Assembly: GCA_019745975.1 (NCBI GenBank)
Contig: JAIESQ010000110.1
Location: 1-56,724 of the forward strand
DNA length: 56,724 bases
From: Pirellulales bacterium
GTDB taxonomy: Bacteria; Planctomycetota; Planctomycetia; Pirellulales; JAEUIK01
Direction of reading: 5' to 3'
Shown: piece after piece, positions 8,935-18,109 of the stretch
How the letters are laid out: each line of letters starts with the position of its first letter
How positions within the stretch are numbered: the stretch's first letter is position 1
Translations under genes and position numbers: made by a program
Notes under the pieces: generated by a model
The model's database searches: none
What the model was told of the DNA's origin: nothing
Seen by the model: the letters and a program-made list of their open reading frames with translations, nothing else

Positions 8935-9348
8935 TTGAGCGACCCAAAACGCCAGGAAGCGACGTCGCCAACCACCAACACCGACGAAGCGCCGGTCAGC
9001 TTCGAGGCTGCGGTGGCCACGCTGGAACAAATCGTTCACGAGTTGGAGGAAGGGCAGATTGGCCTCAACGAAGCGATGGCCCGCTACGAACGGGGGGTCG
9101 ATTTGCTCGCGAAGTGTCAGGAGATCCTCGAACGGGCGGAGCGCCGGATTGAGCTTCTTACCGGCGTCGATGCCACCGGCCGGCCGCGAACCGAACCGTG
9201 CGACGACGCACAGCCCGATGCCGGGCTGAAGCAGCAAGGACGGCGCTTGCGCCGCGGGGCTTCTGGCTCGGCAACGGCAGCGCAACCGCAGTTGCCAGCG
9301 GAGGAACCGGTGGAAAGCGACGTAGACGAGCCGCCTTTCGCTTTGTAG
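8935..9348 (+). CDS. xseB: Exodeoxyribonuclease VII small subunit
   Basis: The small subunit binds the long helical arm of XseA. The family core lies at residues 21-76: SFEAAVATLEQIVHELEEG, then LNEAMARYERGVDLLAKCQ and LERAERRIELL. At 137 residues it is longer than the usual 70-85 because of an N-terminal extension of about 20 residues and a disordered acidic tail of about 60. The start is TTG at 8935 with a GGGAAAG site just upstream; no ATG precedes the core. It lies between xseA and ispA, the common bacterial order. Confidence 0.92.
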   Translation: MSDPKRQEATSPTTNTDEAPVSFEAAVATLEQIVHELEEGQIGLNEAMARYERGVDLLAKCQEILERAERRIELLTGVDATGRPRTEPCDDAQPDAGLKQQGRRLRRGASGSATAAQPQLPAEEPVESDVDEPPFAL

Positions 9349-9406
9349 GATAAAGTCGCTTAGGGTCGTCTCACGACCTCGGTTACGCGGAGCAACAGAG
9401 CGCCTA

Positions 9407-10303
9407 ATGGCCCTTTCGACCCCCAGCACCTCGTTCGCCGAGTTGTCGTCTGCGACGCGCGTCGAGATCGACCGCGCGCTAGCGAGTTATTGTCAGTTCG
9501 GCCCTAAGTGTCCGGTCCCCTTGGCCGAGGCGATTCGCTACAGCCTTTTGGCACCCGGAAAGCGCTTGCGGCCACTGCTGTGCTTGTGGGGGGCGGAAGC
9601 CGTGGGTGGGGTTTCCAAGGCCGCGATGCCGGCGGCCTGTGCCGTGGAAATGATTCACGCGTATTCGCTGATTCATGACGACTTGCCGGCCATGGACGAC
9701 GACGATTTGCGCCGCGGCCGGCCGACCTGTCACAAGGTCTATGGCGAGGCCGTGGCCATTCTTGCCGGCGATGCGTTGCAGGCGCTGGCTTTCGAAATCG
9801 TGGCGCGCGATCTGCGACCAGCGCACGTCGCCGCGCGATGCGCGGCCCTGCTAGCCCACGCCGCCGGTCCTTGCGCCCTAGTGGGCGGGCAGGCCGACGA
9901 TCTCGATCCTGATCGCGCGGCGACGGCTGGTGCCTTGGAGAGCATTCACGCTCGAAAAACGGGCGCCATGCTCAGCGTGTCGCTGCAGCTGGGCGCCGTC
10001 ACCGCGCAGTGCGCTTCCGATGCGGAAGCCGCGCTTGCCGACTACGGCCGGCATCTAGGACTGGCTTTTCAGATCGTCGACGACCTGCTCGACGTGTCGG
10101 GCGACGCGGCGACGGTCGGCAAACGAGTTGGCAAGGACGAGAGTCGAGGCAAGCTCACGTTTCCCGGCGTATGGGGCATCGCCGAAAGCCGCCGCCGAGC
10201 CGCCGAGTTGATCGACGCGGCCATCGGTGCGATCGAGCCGTTGGGGGCAACCGCCCAACCGCTCGAGGCTCTAGCCCGTTACGTCTTGGAAAGGGATCGT
10301 TGA
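9407..10303 (+). CDS. ispA: Geranyl/farnesyl diphosphate synthase
   Basis: This soluble trans-prenyltransferase condenses dimethylallyl diphosphate with isopentenyl diphosphate to make C10-C15 (possibly C20) prenyl diphosphates. The 298-residue protein carries GKRLRP at 51-56, the first Asp-rich motif IHDDLPAMDDDD at 89-100 with RRGRP following, and the second motif FQIVDDLLDVSGD near 225-237. This is the classic short-chain form. The stop TGA shares an A with the ATG of dxs, so the genes are translationally coupled. With dxs it supplies the isoprenoid precursors for quinones, undecaprenyl phosphate and hopanoid-type lipids. Confidence 0.95.
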   Translation: MALSTPSTSFAELSSATRVEIDRALASYCQFGPKCPVPLAEAIRYSLLAPGKRLRPLLCLWGAEAVGGVSKAAMPAACAVEMIHAYSLIHDDLPAMDDDDLRRGRPTCHKVYGEAVAILAGDALQALAFEIVARDLRPAHVAARCAALLAHAAGPCALVGGQADDLDPDRAATAGALESIHARKTGAMLSVSLQLGAVTAQCASDAEAALADYGRHLGLAFQIVDDLLDVSGDAATVGKRVGKDESRGKLTFPGVWGIAESRRRAAELIDAAIGAIEPLGATAQPLEALARYVLERDR

Positions 10304-12246
10304 TGGAGAGATTGCTTGCCAAGATCCGCTCGCCGCAAGACCTCGTCGACCTGTCGCTCCCCGAATTGGAGCAAGTCGCCGCCGAGATGCGGGCGGTGCT
10401 GTGTAACCTGGTGTCGAGCCGCACGGCCCACTTCGCGTCAAACCTGGGGGTCGTCGAACTCTGCCTGGCGCTGCACACCACATTCGACTTTTCGCGCGAT
10501 CGCCTGATCTGGGACACCGGGCATCAGATCTATCCACACAAGCTGATCACCGGCCGCTACGACGAATTCGGCACCATGCGCACCAAGGGGGGGCTGATGG
10601 GCTACCCCAATCCGCATGAGAGCATTTACGACCTGTTCATGACGGGTCATGCCGGCTGCAGTGTTTCGACCGCACTGGGCCTCAAGTGCGGCGACGATCT
10701 CCTCCCCGGCGAAGAAGACCGCCATTCGATCGCGGTCATCGGCGACGGCGCGCTCCCCTCGGGCATCGTCTTCGAAGCGCTCAACAACGCCGGCGGGCTG
10801 AAGAAGAAGCTGCTGGTGATTCTCAACGACAACAAGATGTCGATCTGTCCGCGCGTCGGCGGGCTGGCCGAGTATCTCGACAAGGTGCGCGTCCATCCGC
10901 TCTACAATGGGCTTAAGTCCGAGGTGCTGCGGTTCCTCGAAAACCTGCCAGTGCTGGGCGATCCGGTAGAGAAACTGCTCGGCCAGGCGAAGGACTCGAT
11001 CAAAGCCGGCCTGCACCATGGCGGCATGCTGTTCGAGCAGCTCGGCATCCGCTACTTGGGCCCGATCGACGGGCACAACCTTGGCCACCTGAAAAGATTC
11101 CTGCGGATTGTCAAGGACGTGCCGGGGCCGGTCCTCTTGCATGTCATCACCGAGAAGGGGCACGGATTTAAGCCGGCCGCTGAAGACCCTGTCTACTTCC
11201 ACACGCCGGCCCCCTTCGAGTGCGAAGACGACGGCGTCGTCTCGGTCAAGCAAAGTTCGTCGCGGGCCTACACGAACGTCGCCAGCGAAGCGATCGCCCA
11301 TCAGTTGGCCAGCAATCCCAAGGTCACGGTGATGACCGCCGCGATGTGCCAGGGAAACAACCTCGAGAAGGTGCGCGATGGATTCCCTGATCGGTTTTTC
11401 GATACAGGCATCTGCGAGTCGCACGCCGTGGCGTTTGCCGCCGGCATGGCCAAAGCGGGGATGCGGCCTATCGTCGACATCTATAGCACCTTCCTGCAGC
11501 GCAGCTTCGATCAGATTTTCCAGGAAGTAGCGCTGCAGAACTTGCCGGTGACGTTCTTGCTCGACCGGGCCGGCCTGACTGGGCCTGACGGTCCCACGCA
11601 TCACGGCATGTTCGACCTGGGCTACATGCGTTTGTTCCCGAACATGACGGTGATGGCGCCCGGAGACGATCTCGATTTGCCGGCGATGCTCGACTACGCA
11701 CTCGCGCAGCCGGGGCCGGTGTCGCTGCGCTACCCCAAAGCCAAGGCTGAGCGCGTCGAACGCAACCTGGCACCGATCGAAACCGGTCGCGCCGAGATCA
11801 TCGAATGGGGCGCCGACGGCATGCTCATCGCCTGCGGCACGCAACTGACCGCTTGCGTGCAAGCCGCGGCCGCTCTGCGCGGCGAAGGACTTGACGTGGG
11901 AGTGATCAATGCGCGCTTCATTAAGCCGCTCGACCGGCAAACGATCCTCCGCGCTGTGCGCGATTGCGCTTTCGTGGTCATGGTTGAAGAAGGGGCACTG
12001 ATGACTGGCTTCGGCAGCGCCGTGCTGGAAGCCGCCAACGACGTGCGGCTCGATACCCGCCACGTGCGCCGCCTGGGGATTCCCGATCATTTCATCGAGC
12101 ACGGCGAGCGCGGGGAGCTTTTGGCCGATCTGGGCCTCGACCGCGACGGCATCGCGCGAACCTGTCGCGAGCTGGCCAATCAACTCGGCATCGTGCGTGG
12201 CCATGGCGCCCTGGCCACGGCCGGCTCCGCCCGACACACTGGATAA
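10303..12246 (+). CDS. dxs: 1-deoxy-D-xylulose-5-phosphate synthase
   Basis: This thiamine diphosphate enzyme makes DXP from pyruvate and glyceraldehyde 3-phosphate, the first step of the MEP pathway. The 647-residue protein has WDTGHQIYPHKLITGR at 70-85, the thiamine-binding GDGALPSG at 147-154 with NDNKMS at 175-180, catalytic-type His43 in TAHFASNLGVVEL and Glu372 in GICESHAVAFAAG. The last motif normally reads EQHAV; here Gln is replaced by Ser. A transketolase C-terminal domain (VIEHGERGELL region) ends it. The ATG at 10303 overlaps the ispA stop by one base, and nadK follows after 5 nt. Confidence 0.96.
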   Translation: MERLLAKIRSPQDLVDLSLPELEQVAAEMRAVLCNLVSSRTAHFASNLGVVELCLALHTTFDFSRDRLIWDTGHQIYPHKLITGRYDEFGTMRTKGGLMGYPNPHESIYDLFMTGHAGCSVSTALGLKCGDDLLPGEEDRHSIAVIGDGALPSGIVFEALNNAGGLKKKLLVILNDNKMSICPRVGGLAEYLDKVRVHPLYNGLKSEVLRFLENLPVLGDPVEKLLGQAKDSIKAGLHHGGMLFEQLGIRYLGPIDGHNLGHLKRFLRIVKDVPGPVLLHVITEKGHGFKPAAEDPVYFHTPAPFECEDDGVVSVKQSSSRAYTNVASEAIAHQLASNPKVTVMTAAMCQGNNLEKVRDGFPDRFFDTGICESHAVAFAAGMAKAGMRPIVDIYSTFLQRSFDQIFQEVALQNLPVTFLLDRAGLTGPDGPTHHGMFDLGYMRLFPNMTVMAPGDDLDLPAMLDYALAQPGPVSLRYPKAKAERVERNLAPIETGRAEIIEWGADGMLIACGTQLTACVQAAAALRGEGLDVGVINARFIKPLDRQTILRAVRDCAFVVMVEEGALMTGFGSAVLEAANDVRLDTRHVRRLGIPDHFIEHGERGELLADLGLDRDGIARTCRELANQLGIVRGHGALATAGSARHTG

Positions 12247-12251
12247 TCGCC

Positions 12252-13196
12252 ATGCGACGCGGCAGCGCCAGTCCGACTAGCGGCTCGCGCAATCCTGAGG
12301 CCGCAACCGCCAAACATCCCGCTGCGTCAGCGGCGGGCAAGCTTCCTAGCCCGGCGCGGCCGCGCGTTGTCGTGCTTGGATCCGCGCAGCATCCCCGAGT
12401 GCAGGCCGAAAGCGCGCGGCTGCGTCCCCTGTTGGAAGCCCATGTTGAAGTGCTGGCTTGGGACCTGCAATCGGCCATCGACCTGGGGACGCTCGACTTC
12501 GATCTGGCGATCGTGCTCGGCGGCGATGGCTCGATCCTGCGCGCGGCGCGGCAGATGGGCTACCAGCAGCGTCCAATCGTCGGAGTCAATCTGGGCAAGT
12601 TGGGATTCCTGGCCGATCTGACTCCCGACGAGCTTGAAGCTGCCCTGCCGCGGCTGGCATCGGGCGATTATCGCGTCGTCGAACATCTCATGTACGAGTG
12701 CGCGCTTTTGCGCGGGGGGCATCCCGTCGAAACCCATCTGGGACTTAACGACGTCGTGCTGCACTCCGGCGCCCCGTTCCACATGCTCGAGGTGCATCTC
12801 TACGTTGACGCAGAATTGGTCACTACCTATAGTTGCGACGGCCTGATCGTCGCCACGCCCGTCGGCTCGACTGCGCATAGTTTGTCGGCCGGCGGTCCGA
12901 TCCTGCGGAAGGATCTGCAGGCGTTTGTGGTGTCGCCGATCAGCCCCCACACGCTCACCAATCGCCCCGTGGTGGATAGCGCCGAGCGGAAGTACGAACT
13001 GGAGGTCACGCGGCCGAATCCCGGTACTACCGTGGTGGCCGACGGCCGCACCCTGTCGCTGATGGCTCCCTACGATCGCGTACGCATCGTGCGGGCCCAG
13101 CCGAAGTTCCAGCTCGTAGAAGTCCCCGGCCACAGCTACTACCGCACGCTCCGCGAGAAGCTGGGTTGGGGCGGACAATTGCGGTTGAGCGAATAG
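12252..13196 (+). CDS. nadK: NAD kinase
   Basis: The enzyme phosphorylates NAD to NADP in the cytoplasm. It has 314 residues, with a disordered N-terminal extension of about 36 residues before the core. Landmarks are the catalytic GGDGSILRAA at 90-99, GVNLGKLGFLADL at 111-123, and the conserved DGLIVATPVGSTAHSLSAGG that binds the nucleotide. A basic and aromatic C-terminal end (YYRTLREKLGW) matches the family. It starts 5 nt after dxs, so it belongs to the xse-isp-dxs operon and links NADPH supply to the NADPH-using MEP pathway. The ATG at 12252 may not be the only start because the first 36 residues are unconserved. Confidence 0.94.
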   Translation: MRRGSASPTSGSRNPEAATAKHPAASAAGKLPSPARPRVVVLGSAQHPRVQAESARLRPLLEAHVEVLAWDLQSAIDLGTLDFDLAIVLGGDGSILRAARQMGYQQRPIVGVNLGKLGFLADLTPDELEAALPRLASGDYRVVEHLMYECALLRGGHPVETHLGLNDVVLHSGAPFHMLEVHLYVDAELVTTYSCDGLIVATPVGSTAHSLSAGGPILRKDLQAFVVSPISPHTLTNRPVVDSAERKYELEVTRPNPGTTVVADGRTLSLMAPYDRVRIVRAQPKFQLVEVPGHSYYRTLREKLGWGGQLRLSE

Positions 13197-13278
13197 CGCG
13201 TCGACACGCGATGAAGCCGCCGGCGCGCACCCTGTCGTAAAACCTGATAACCGACCTCGAACGGATGCGAGGTGTTTG

Positions 13279-14427
13279 GTGAGTGCTCGAGATTGCCGCT
13301 TCTGGCGCGCGTGCTTGTCCCTTGGATTCATGATGTTGGCAGCGGTACCGCTGCGCGCGGCTGGCCCTGCCGGCGGGGCTACCCCCACAGGTGTCGACGC
13401 GCCAGAAGCCGGTAATGGCTCCGATGCCGCTGCCGAATCAACCGACAAAACCTATCGGCTCCGCTACCGCTTTAAGGCGGGCGAGACGATTCGCTGGCAG
13501 GTGGAGCACCGCGCGCGAGTAACGACGACCGTTTCCGGATCGACACAAACCGCCGAAACGCTGAGCCGCTCGATCAAAGTCTGGCGGATCAAAGAGCTGG
13601 CTGCGGCCCCTCAGCCGGCGGTCGTGTTCGAGCACCTGGTCGAAAACGTCGAAATGCGGCAAAAACTCAGCGGCCGCGAGGAAGTCGTCTACAACAGCGC
13701 GACCGACGTCGTGCCCCCCGCGGGGTTTGAGCAAGCCGCCCAATCGGTCGGCGTTGTGCTGGCACGCGTGACGATGGACTTGCGCGGCATCATCGTCCAG
13801 CGCGGAGGGGCCGTCGCCGATGCCGAAGGTCAATCTCCGCTCACGCTCCCTCTGCCGGAAGAGGCCGTGCCCGTCGGTCACACCTGGTATGCCCCTTCCG
13901 AAACGACGGTAAAGCTCAAAGATGGGCAAGTGCGCACCGTCAAGCTCCGCCAGCGCTGCACGTTGGCGGAAGTTCGCGATGGCATCGCCAAGATCGAGGT
14001 TGAATCGCAGATCATTACCCCGATCCGCGATCAGCCGGAACTCGAGGCTCAGCTCATTCAGCGGCAGAGCTCCGGCGAGTTGCAGTTCGATATCGCCGCG
14101 GGGCGGCTCCTCTCGCATCGACTGGAGTTGGACAAGCGCGTCGTCGGCTTCAGCGGCGAGCAAAGCAGTTTGCACTATGTGACCCGCTTCACCGAAGAGC
14201 TCGTGCCGGCGGTTCCCACCGTCACCGTCGGGCCGCGTAAACCGGCGCCCCCGACCGCACCGAACGCAGGCACGATTAGCGATACAGCTTCTGACAGCGG
14301 GCCGGCTCCGGGGCCGCGCGTCGCCAAAACGCCCGACGCAGCCCAGCCCACCAGCGAATCCCCAGCGAAAAAGCCCTCTGCCAAATCGAAGGGTAAGCCG
14401 GGTCGCTCGAACTTGCGGCGGCGGTAA
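13279..14427 (+). CDS. Exported protein of unknown function (DUF6263-like)
   Basis: The 382-residue product has a signal peptide (CLSLGFMMLAAVPLRAAG) and a Gly/Ala-rich linker. A beta-rich domain follows, starting YRLRYRFKAGETIRWQVEH and running to about residue 305 (SSLHYVTRFTEELVP). A disordered tail rich in Pro, Ala, Ser and Lys ends in RRR. The domain resembles planctomycete exported proteins of the DUF6263 type, but I am not certain. The start is taken as GTG at 13279 because GAGG lies 6 nt before it; a TTG at 13276 would add one residue. It follows nadK by 82 nt and might be read from the same transcript. Confidence 0.7.
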   Translation: MSARDCRFWRACLSLGFMMLAAVPLRAAGPAGGATPTGVDAPEAGNGSDAAAESTDKTYRLRYRFKAGETIRWQVEHRARVTTTVSGSTQTAETLSRSIKVWRIKELAAAPQPAVVFEHLVENVEMRQKLSGREEVVYNSATDVVPPAGFEQAAQSVGVVLARVTMDLRGIIVQRGGAVADAEGQSPLTLPLPEEAVPVGHTWYAPSETTVKLKDGQVRTVKLRQRCTLAEVRDGIAKIEVESQIITPIRDQPELEAQLIQRQSSGELQFDIAAGRLLSHRLELDKRVVGFSGEQSSLHYVTRFTEELVPAVPTVTVGPRKPAPPTAPNAGTISDTASDSGPAPGPRVAKTPDAAQPTSESPAKKPSAKSKGKPGRSNLRRR

Positions 14428-14578
14428 CGCCCGGCGAGTAGCTGGTCGCTGATCGAACGGCCCGCTAGGCTAGATAGCAGTCCGATTTCTGCCGGACTGG
14501 CGGCTTGTTCCCGGGCCAAACCGCTCTTGCCGGGGCAGGCGCGTTCGGCTACCTTCCCGCTCCTTTCACCGAACGGCT

Positions 14579-15025
14579 GTGACCTACGCGACCTCGAACG
14601 ATTCAGGACGACGCGTCCTGGCGGTCCGCGGCGGACTGGCGGTGCTGGGCTTGGGTTTGGCGACCCTCCTGGCAACGGCCGTCTGGCTCGAACCGAATCC
14701 TCGCGGTCGCGGGACTCATCAACAACTGGGTCTGCCGCCGTGCTCGTTCGTAATGTTGTTCGATATGCCGTGTCCGGCTTGCGGAATGACGACCTCGTGG
14801 GCGCATTTTGTGCGCGGGCAACTGCCTTCAGCGCTACGGGCGAACATCGGTGGAACCCTGTTGGCGGCCGTCGCCGTGGTGGTCATGGTGTGGTCGCTGG
14901 CCTGTGCGGTAGCTGGACGAATCTGGTTGCGGCTCCCCAGCGATCGCGTGCTGGTGTTGCTGGCGGCGATCGTCATTGTCATCACCTTGACCGACTGGAT
15001 TGTTAAGCTCGTGTCGGCCGCCTAG
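14579..15025 (+). CDS. DUF2752 family membrane protein
   Basis: The 148-residue protein has three membrane helices (about 18-36, 88-110 and 122-145). Between the first two lies the DUF2752 signature MPCPACGMTTSW, with Cys65 and Cys68 and a further Cys55 upstream. DUF2752 proteins are small inner-membrane proteins of unknown role, often encoded near other membrane proteins. The start is the GTG at 14579, since the first helix begins soon after. Downstream is an exported lipoprotein gene after about 110 nt. Confidence 0.85.
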   Translation: MTYATSNDSGRRVLAVRGGLAVLGLGLATLLATAVWLEPNPRGRGTHQQLGLPPCSFVMLFDMPCPACGMTTSWAHFVRGQLPSALRANIGGTLLAAVAVVVMVWSLACAVAGRIWLRLPSDRVLVLLAAIVIVITLTDWIVKLVSAA

Positions 15026-15133
15026 GCGGCGACAAGCGTCGTCCGCACGGATCGCGGGCAGAACTTGGTAACTCCCTCTAAGAACTACTCGCCCAACACG
15101 GGCGAAACTCGAAACCACCGGAAAGGCTTGGCG

Positions 15134-15793
15134 ATGGACCGCTGTGCTTTTCGTCGTCCGCTGGCCGGATGGCTGGGACTGGCTGTTTTGTTGGTGCCCT
15201 TGTTCGCGGGCGGTTGCGCTAGCGCACTGGCCACGGCCATTTACGTCATTAAGGGGAATCGCATCCCGGCGGAGTACAACGGCCTGCGCGAAAAGCGCGT
15301 CGTGGTCGTGTGCCGCACGCCGGCCGCCATGCAGTTCTCGAGCACGAACGTGACCCGCGAGCTGGCCACCGAACTGGGCCGTCGCTTGCAGCTCAACGTC
15401 GCCAAAGTCGCGGTCGTCGATGCTCGCGACGTCGATCGTTGGATGGACGAAAATGAGTGGGACGACCCGCGCGAGGTGGGTAAGGCCCTCGACGCGCAGA
15501 TGATCGTCGACATCGACATCGATCATTTCAGCCTGTATCAGGGACAGACGCTCTACCAGGGCGAAGCGGTCTACACGATCGAGGTCATCGACCGCGACAA
15601 CGAAGGGGAGGTGGTCTTCAAGAAGCAACCGCCCCGGCTCCTCTGGCCCCCCAACTACGCGATTCCGACGCAGGAGAAGCGCGAGCCAGAGTTCCGTCGC
15701 GAGTTTGTCGAAGTGTTGGCCGAAGAAATCGGCCGCTACTTCTACCCGCACGATGCGCACGCCGACATCGCGCCGCACAACCCGGGACTGTAG
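15134..15793 (+). CDS. Lipoprotein of unknown function
   Basis: The 219-residue protein starts MDRCAFRRPLAGWLGLAVLL and reaches a lipobox-like FAGGC near residue 31, so it is probably a lipoprotein. The mature part has alternating strands and helices: KRVVVVCRTPAAMQFSSTNV, then TRELATELGRRLQLNVAKVA, a Trp/Asp motif (DRWMDENEWDDPREVG) and AQMIVDIDIDHFSLYQGQTL. This resembles the fold of outer-membrane assembly or curli-secretion type lipoproteins that bind at the periplasmic face, but no family is firmly recognised. It ends 15 nt before the stop of the convergent dehydrogenase gene. The ATG at 15134 was chosen over an earlier in-frame start because the signal peptide begins there. Confidence 0.72.
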   Translation: MDRCAFRRPLAGWLGLAVLLVPLFAGGCASALATAIYVIKGNRIPAEYNGLREKRVVVVCRTPAAMQFSSTNVTRELATELGRRLQLNVAKVAVVDARDVDRWMDENEWDDPREVGKALDAQMIVDIDIDHFSLYQGQTLYQGEAVYTIEVIDRDNEGEVVFKKQPPRLLWPPNYAIPTQEKREPEFRREFVEVLAEEIGRYFYPHDAHADIAPHNPGL

Positions 15794-15808
15794 AAGTAGG
15801 AGCTCTTG

Positions 15809-16861
15809 CTAGCTGCTCTTGGTCGCCGCGGTGGCCTTCTCGCCCGCCAGCCGCCGCGATAATTCGTCGGCCACGCGCTCGCTGAACTGCGTCGTCGAGA
15901 GCGTGCCGCCCAGGTCCTTGGTACGCTCCCCCTCGCGCAGCAGATCGAGCACGACTGCCTTGAGCGTGGTCGCCAACTCGCGCTCGTCGAGCTCGAACAG
16001 CAGCATCGTCAGCGCAAGAAAAATCGCGGTCGGGTTCGCCAGGTTCTTGCCGGCGATGTCGGGCGCGGTACCGCCGGCCGGATCGAACATCGCCAGATTC
16101 ACCTGGCCGTCGGGCGTAAAGCTCAAGCTCGCGCTGGCTCCAATTCCCATCGAGCCCGCCAGCCCGCAGGCCATGTCGCTCAAGAAATCGCCGTATTCGT
16201 TGAGCACCAACACCACGGCATACCGTTCGGGGTGCATGATGATCTTGGCCAACAGCGCGTCGAACAACTCCTCCTGATGCAGCACGTCGGGAAAATCAAG
16301 CGCCACTTCCTCGACGACGTGCGCGAACAGTCCGTCGGTCGCCGCTTGAATCGTTCGCTTCGACGCACTGGTCATGCTGCGGCCGCTCCGCCGGGCGAGC
16401 ATGAAGGCATAGCGCGCCGCTTCCCAGCAGGGTTGCCGCTCGACGATCCGCAAGCTGACCGCCGCTTCGGTGCCGATCATCCGCCCGGGATCGTCGTAGG
16501 TGCCGCCGCGCGCGATGCGAATAATATTGAGCGCCAAGGGCTGGCGGAAATTCGTCACCACGCCCGGTATCGTCGAGACCGGCCGGTGGATCACCGAGAA
16601 ATTGCAGCGTTGCCGCAGGATGGCGTTCGGGCTTTCCTTGGCGGTGACCGTCGGGTACTTGATCGAGAAGCGATTGCGGCGCATGGCTTCCATCGCTTCG
16701 TCGTAGATCGCCACGCCGCGCGCTTCGCGATTGCGCAAGCTCAGATCGACCGGCTCGAAGTCGATGCGAATCGGGAATTTGGCCACGACGAGGCGCACCG
16801 CGGCGGCCAGTTCGCTGGCGATTCCATCTCCCAACAACTCGGTAATGGTATAACTCTTCAC
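15809..16861 (-). CDS. Isocitrate/isopropylmalate dehydrogenase family protein
   Basis: The 350-residue protein follows the beta-decarboxylating dehydrogenase fold: GDGIASELAAAV at the start, a metal-site region NEYGDFLSDMACGLAGSMG and the dinucleotide site GTAPDIAGKNLANPTA. Family members oxidise isocitrate, 3-isopropylmalate or tartrate with NAD(P). Several usually fixed positions differ: the motif normally reading E-x-x-H-G-T-A-P-D is DPAGGTAPD, losing the His, and the GGLG turn is GSMG. Substrate and activity are therefore open. It lies between a lipoprotein gene and a divergent hydrolase, with no leucine or TCA genes nearby. Confidence 0.82.
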   Translation of the reverse strand: MKSYTITELLGDGIASELAAAVRLVVAKFPIRIDFEPVDLSLRNREARGVAIYDEAMEAMRRNRFSIKYPTVTAKESPNAILRQRCNFSVIHRPVSTIPGVVTNFRQPLALNIIRIARGGTYDDPGRMIGTEAAVSLRIVERQPCWEAARYAFMLARRSGRSMTSASKRTIQAATDGLFAHVVEEVALDFPDVLHQEELFDALLAKIIMHPERYAVVLVLNEYGDFLSDMACGLAGSMGIGASASLSFTPDGQVNLAMFDPAGGTAPDIAGKNLANPTAIFLALTMLLFELDERELATTLKAVVLDLLREGERTKDLGGTLSTTQFSERVADELSRRLAGEKATAATKSS

Positions 16862-17105
16862 GAGAAGTACGCTCCTGACACAAACGACTCACTGGTGCTG
16901 CCGCGCGCCGGCATGCGCCCCCAAAGCAGCGTTCAATGTACTACAGCCCGTTCGTTCGCCCAGCCGAATCCTCGGCGTGACAGCCGTGACCAGCCTGCTC
17001 GGCGTGTACGAGATCGCCAGAAAATTGGCCGCGTTGACGCCCCAAGTGGCCACTTTTAACATGGGTCTAGGAGTCAGGAATCCTCGCTTCGACACGGGGG
17101 CCATC

Positions 17106-18050
17106 GTGACTGGATTGCGCTTGTTGTTTGTTCCGCCGCGACACCGCCGTAGTTTGTTCGCGGCCCTGCTGGCCCTGTGCATGGCCATTCCGCTACCCGC
17201 GCTGGGCGCCGAGGAGGAGGAAGAAGGCCCTCCCGAGCCGGAAGACATCGAACTGGTAACCAAGGACGGCGTGCTCCTCAAGGCGACCTGGTACGCCAGC
17301 CGTAAGAAAACCGAGGCAGTACCGGTCATCCTGCTGCACCAATACCGTGGCAGCCGCGCCGACTACCGCGACCTGGCGCTCTATCTGCAAGTCGAAAAGG
17401 AGCACGCGGTCATCGTGCCCGACCTGCGCGGACATGGCGACAGCCTCAAGTGGGAGCGCGGCGGGGATAAGGGTAGCTTCGATGTGGAGCGCTTGCGCCC
17501 CGAGGATTTCGACCTGATGGCCTCGCAAGACGTCGAGGCAGTGAAGCGCTTCCTGGTGCGCAAGAACAACGACAAAGAGCTGAACATCGAAAGGCTCTGC
17601 CTCGTCGGGGCCGAGATGGGCGCCCTGGTCGGCATCCGCTGGTCTTGGGGCGATTGGGCCTGGGGATCACAGCGCGCCAGCACCGTCAAGCAAGGTCGCG
17701 ACGTCAAGGCGCTCACGCTTATCTCGCCCGAGTTGCGCTTCAAAAACCTGCAGGCCAGCCAATTAGCGACGCCGCCGATTGCTGGCCAGGTCGCGATCCA
17801 AATCGTCGCCGGCGCCAATGACCCGAAAGTCGTCAAGAACGCTCGGCAACTCAACAACCTGGTCAAAAAGCTCTACGTCGACAAGCGGGAACAGATGCTG
17901 TTTCTCGACATCGGCTACAAGACTCGGCTGCAAGGGACCAAGATGCTCGGCGAAAAGCTCGGGCTCGAGGAACGCATCGCCACCTTTATCGAGTTGCGCG
18001 CGGTCAAACAGCCATTCAGTTGGACGGAGCGCAAGGCGCCGGTTCCTTAG
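17106..18050 (+). CDS. Exported alpha/beta hydrolase-fold protein lacking the nucleophilic serine
   Basis: The protein of about 314 residues starts with a signal peptide (SLFAALLALCMAIPLPALGA) and an acidic linker (EEEEEGPPEPED). The alpha/beta hydrolase core has the oxyanion-type LLHQYRGSRADYRDLA, then VPDLRGHGDS, as in esterases. The nucleophile elbow, normally G-x-S-x-G, reads LVGAEMGALVG with Glu at position 170, so classical serine catalysis is not expected. The GTG at 17106 is preferred because GGGGG lies 6 nt upstream and the signal peptide follows; starts at 16977 or 17061 (ATG) are possible. A promoter may lie in the 245-nt gap to the divergent dehydrogenase gene. Confidence 0.75.
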   Translation: MTGLRLLFVPPRHRRSLFAALLALCMAIPLPALGAEEEEEGPPEPEDIELVTKDGVLLKATWYASRKKTEAVPVILLHQYRGSRADYRDLALYLQVEKEHAVIVPDLRGHGDSLKWERGGDKGSFDVERLRPEDFDLMASQDVEAVKRFLVRKNNDKELNIERLCLVGAEMGALVGIRWSWGDWAWGSQRASTVKQGRDVKALTLISPELRFKNLQASQLATPPIAGQVAIQIVAGANDPKVVKNARQLNNLVKKLYVDKREQMLFLDIGYKTRLQGTKMLGEKLGLEERIATFIELRAVKQPFSWTERKAPVP

Positions 18051-18109
18051 CGCGCCAGCGGTACCGGGCAGCAAGTACCGAGATTTCCGCGGCGATTCCT
18101 TCGCCACCG

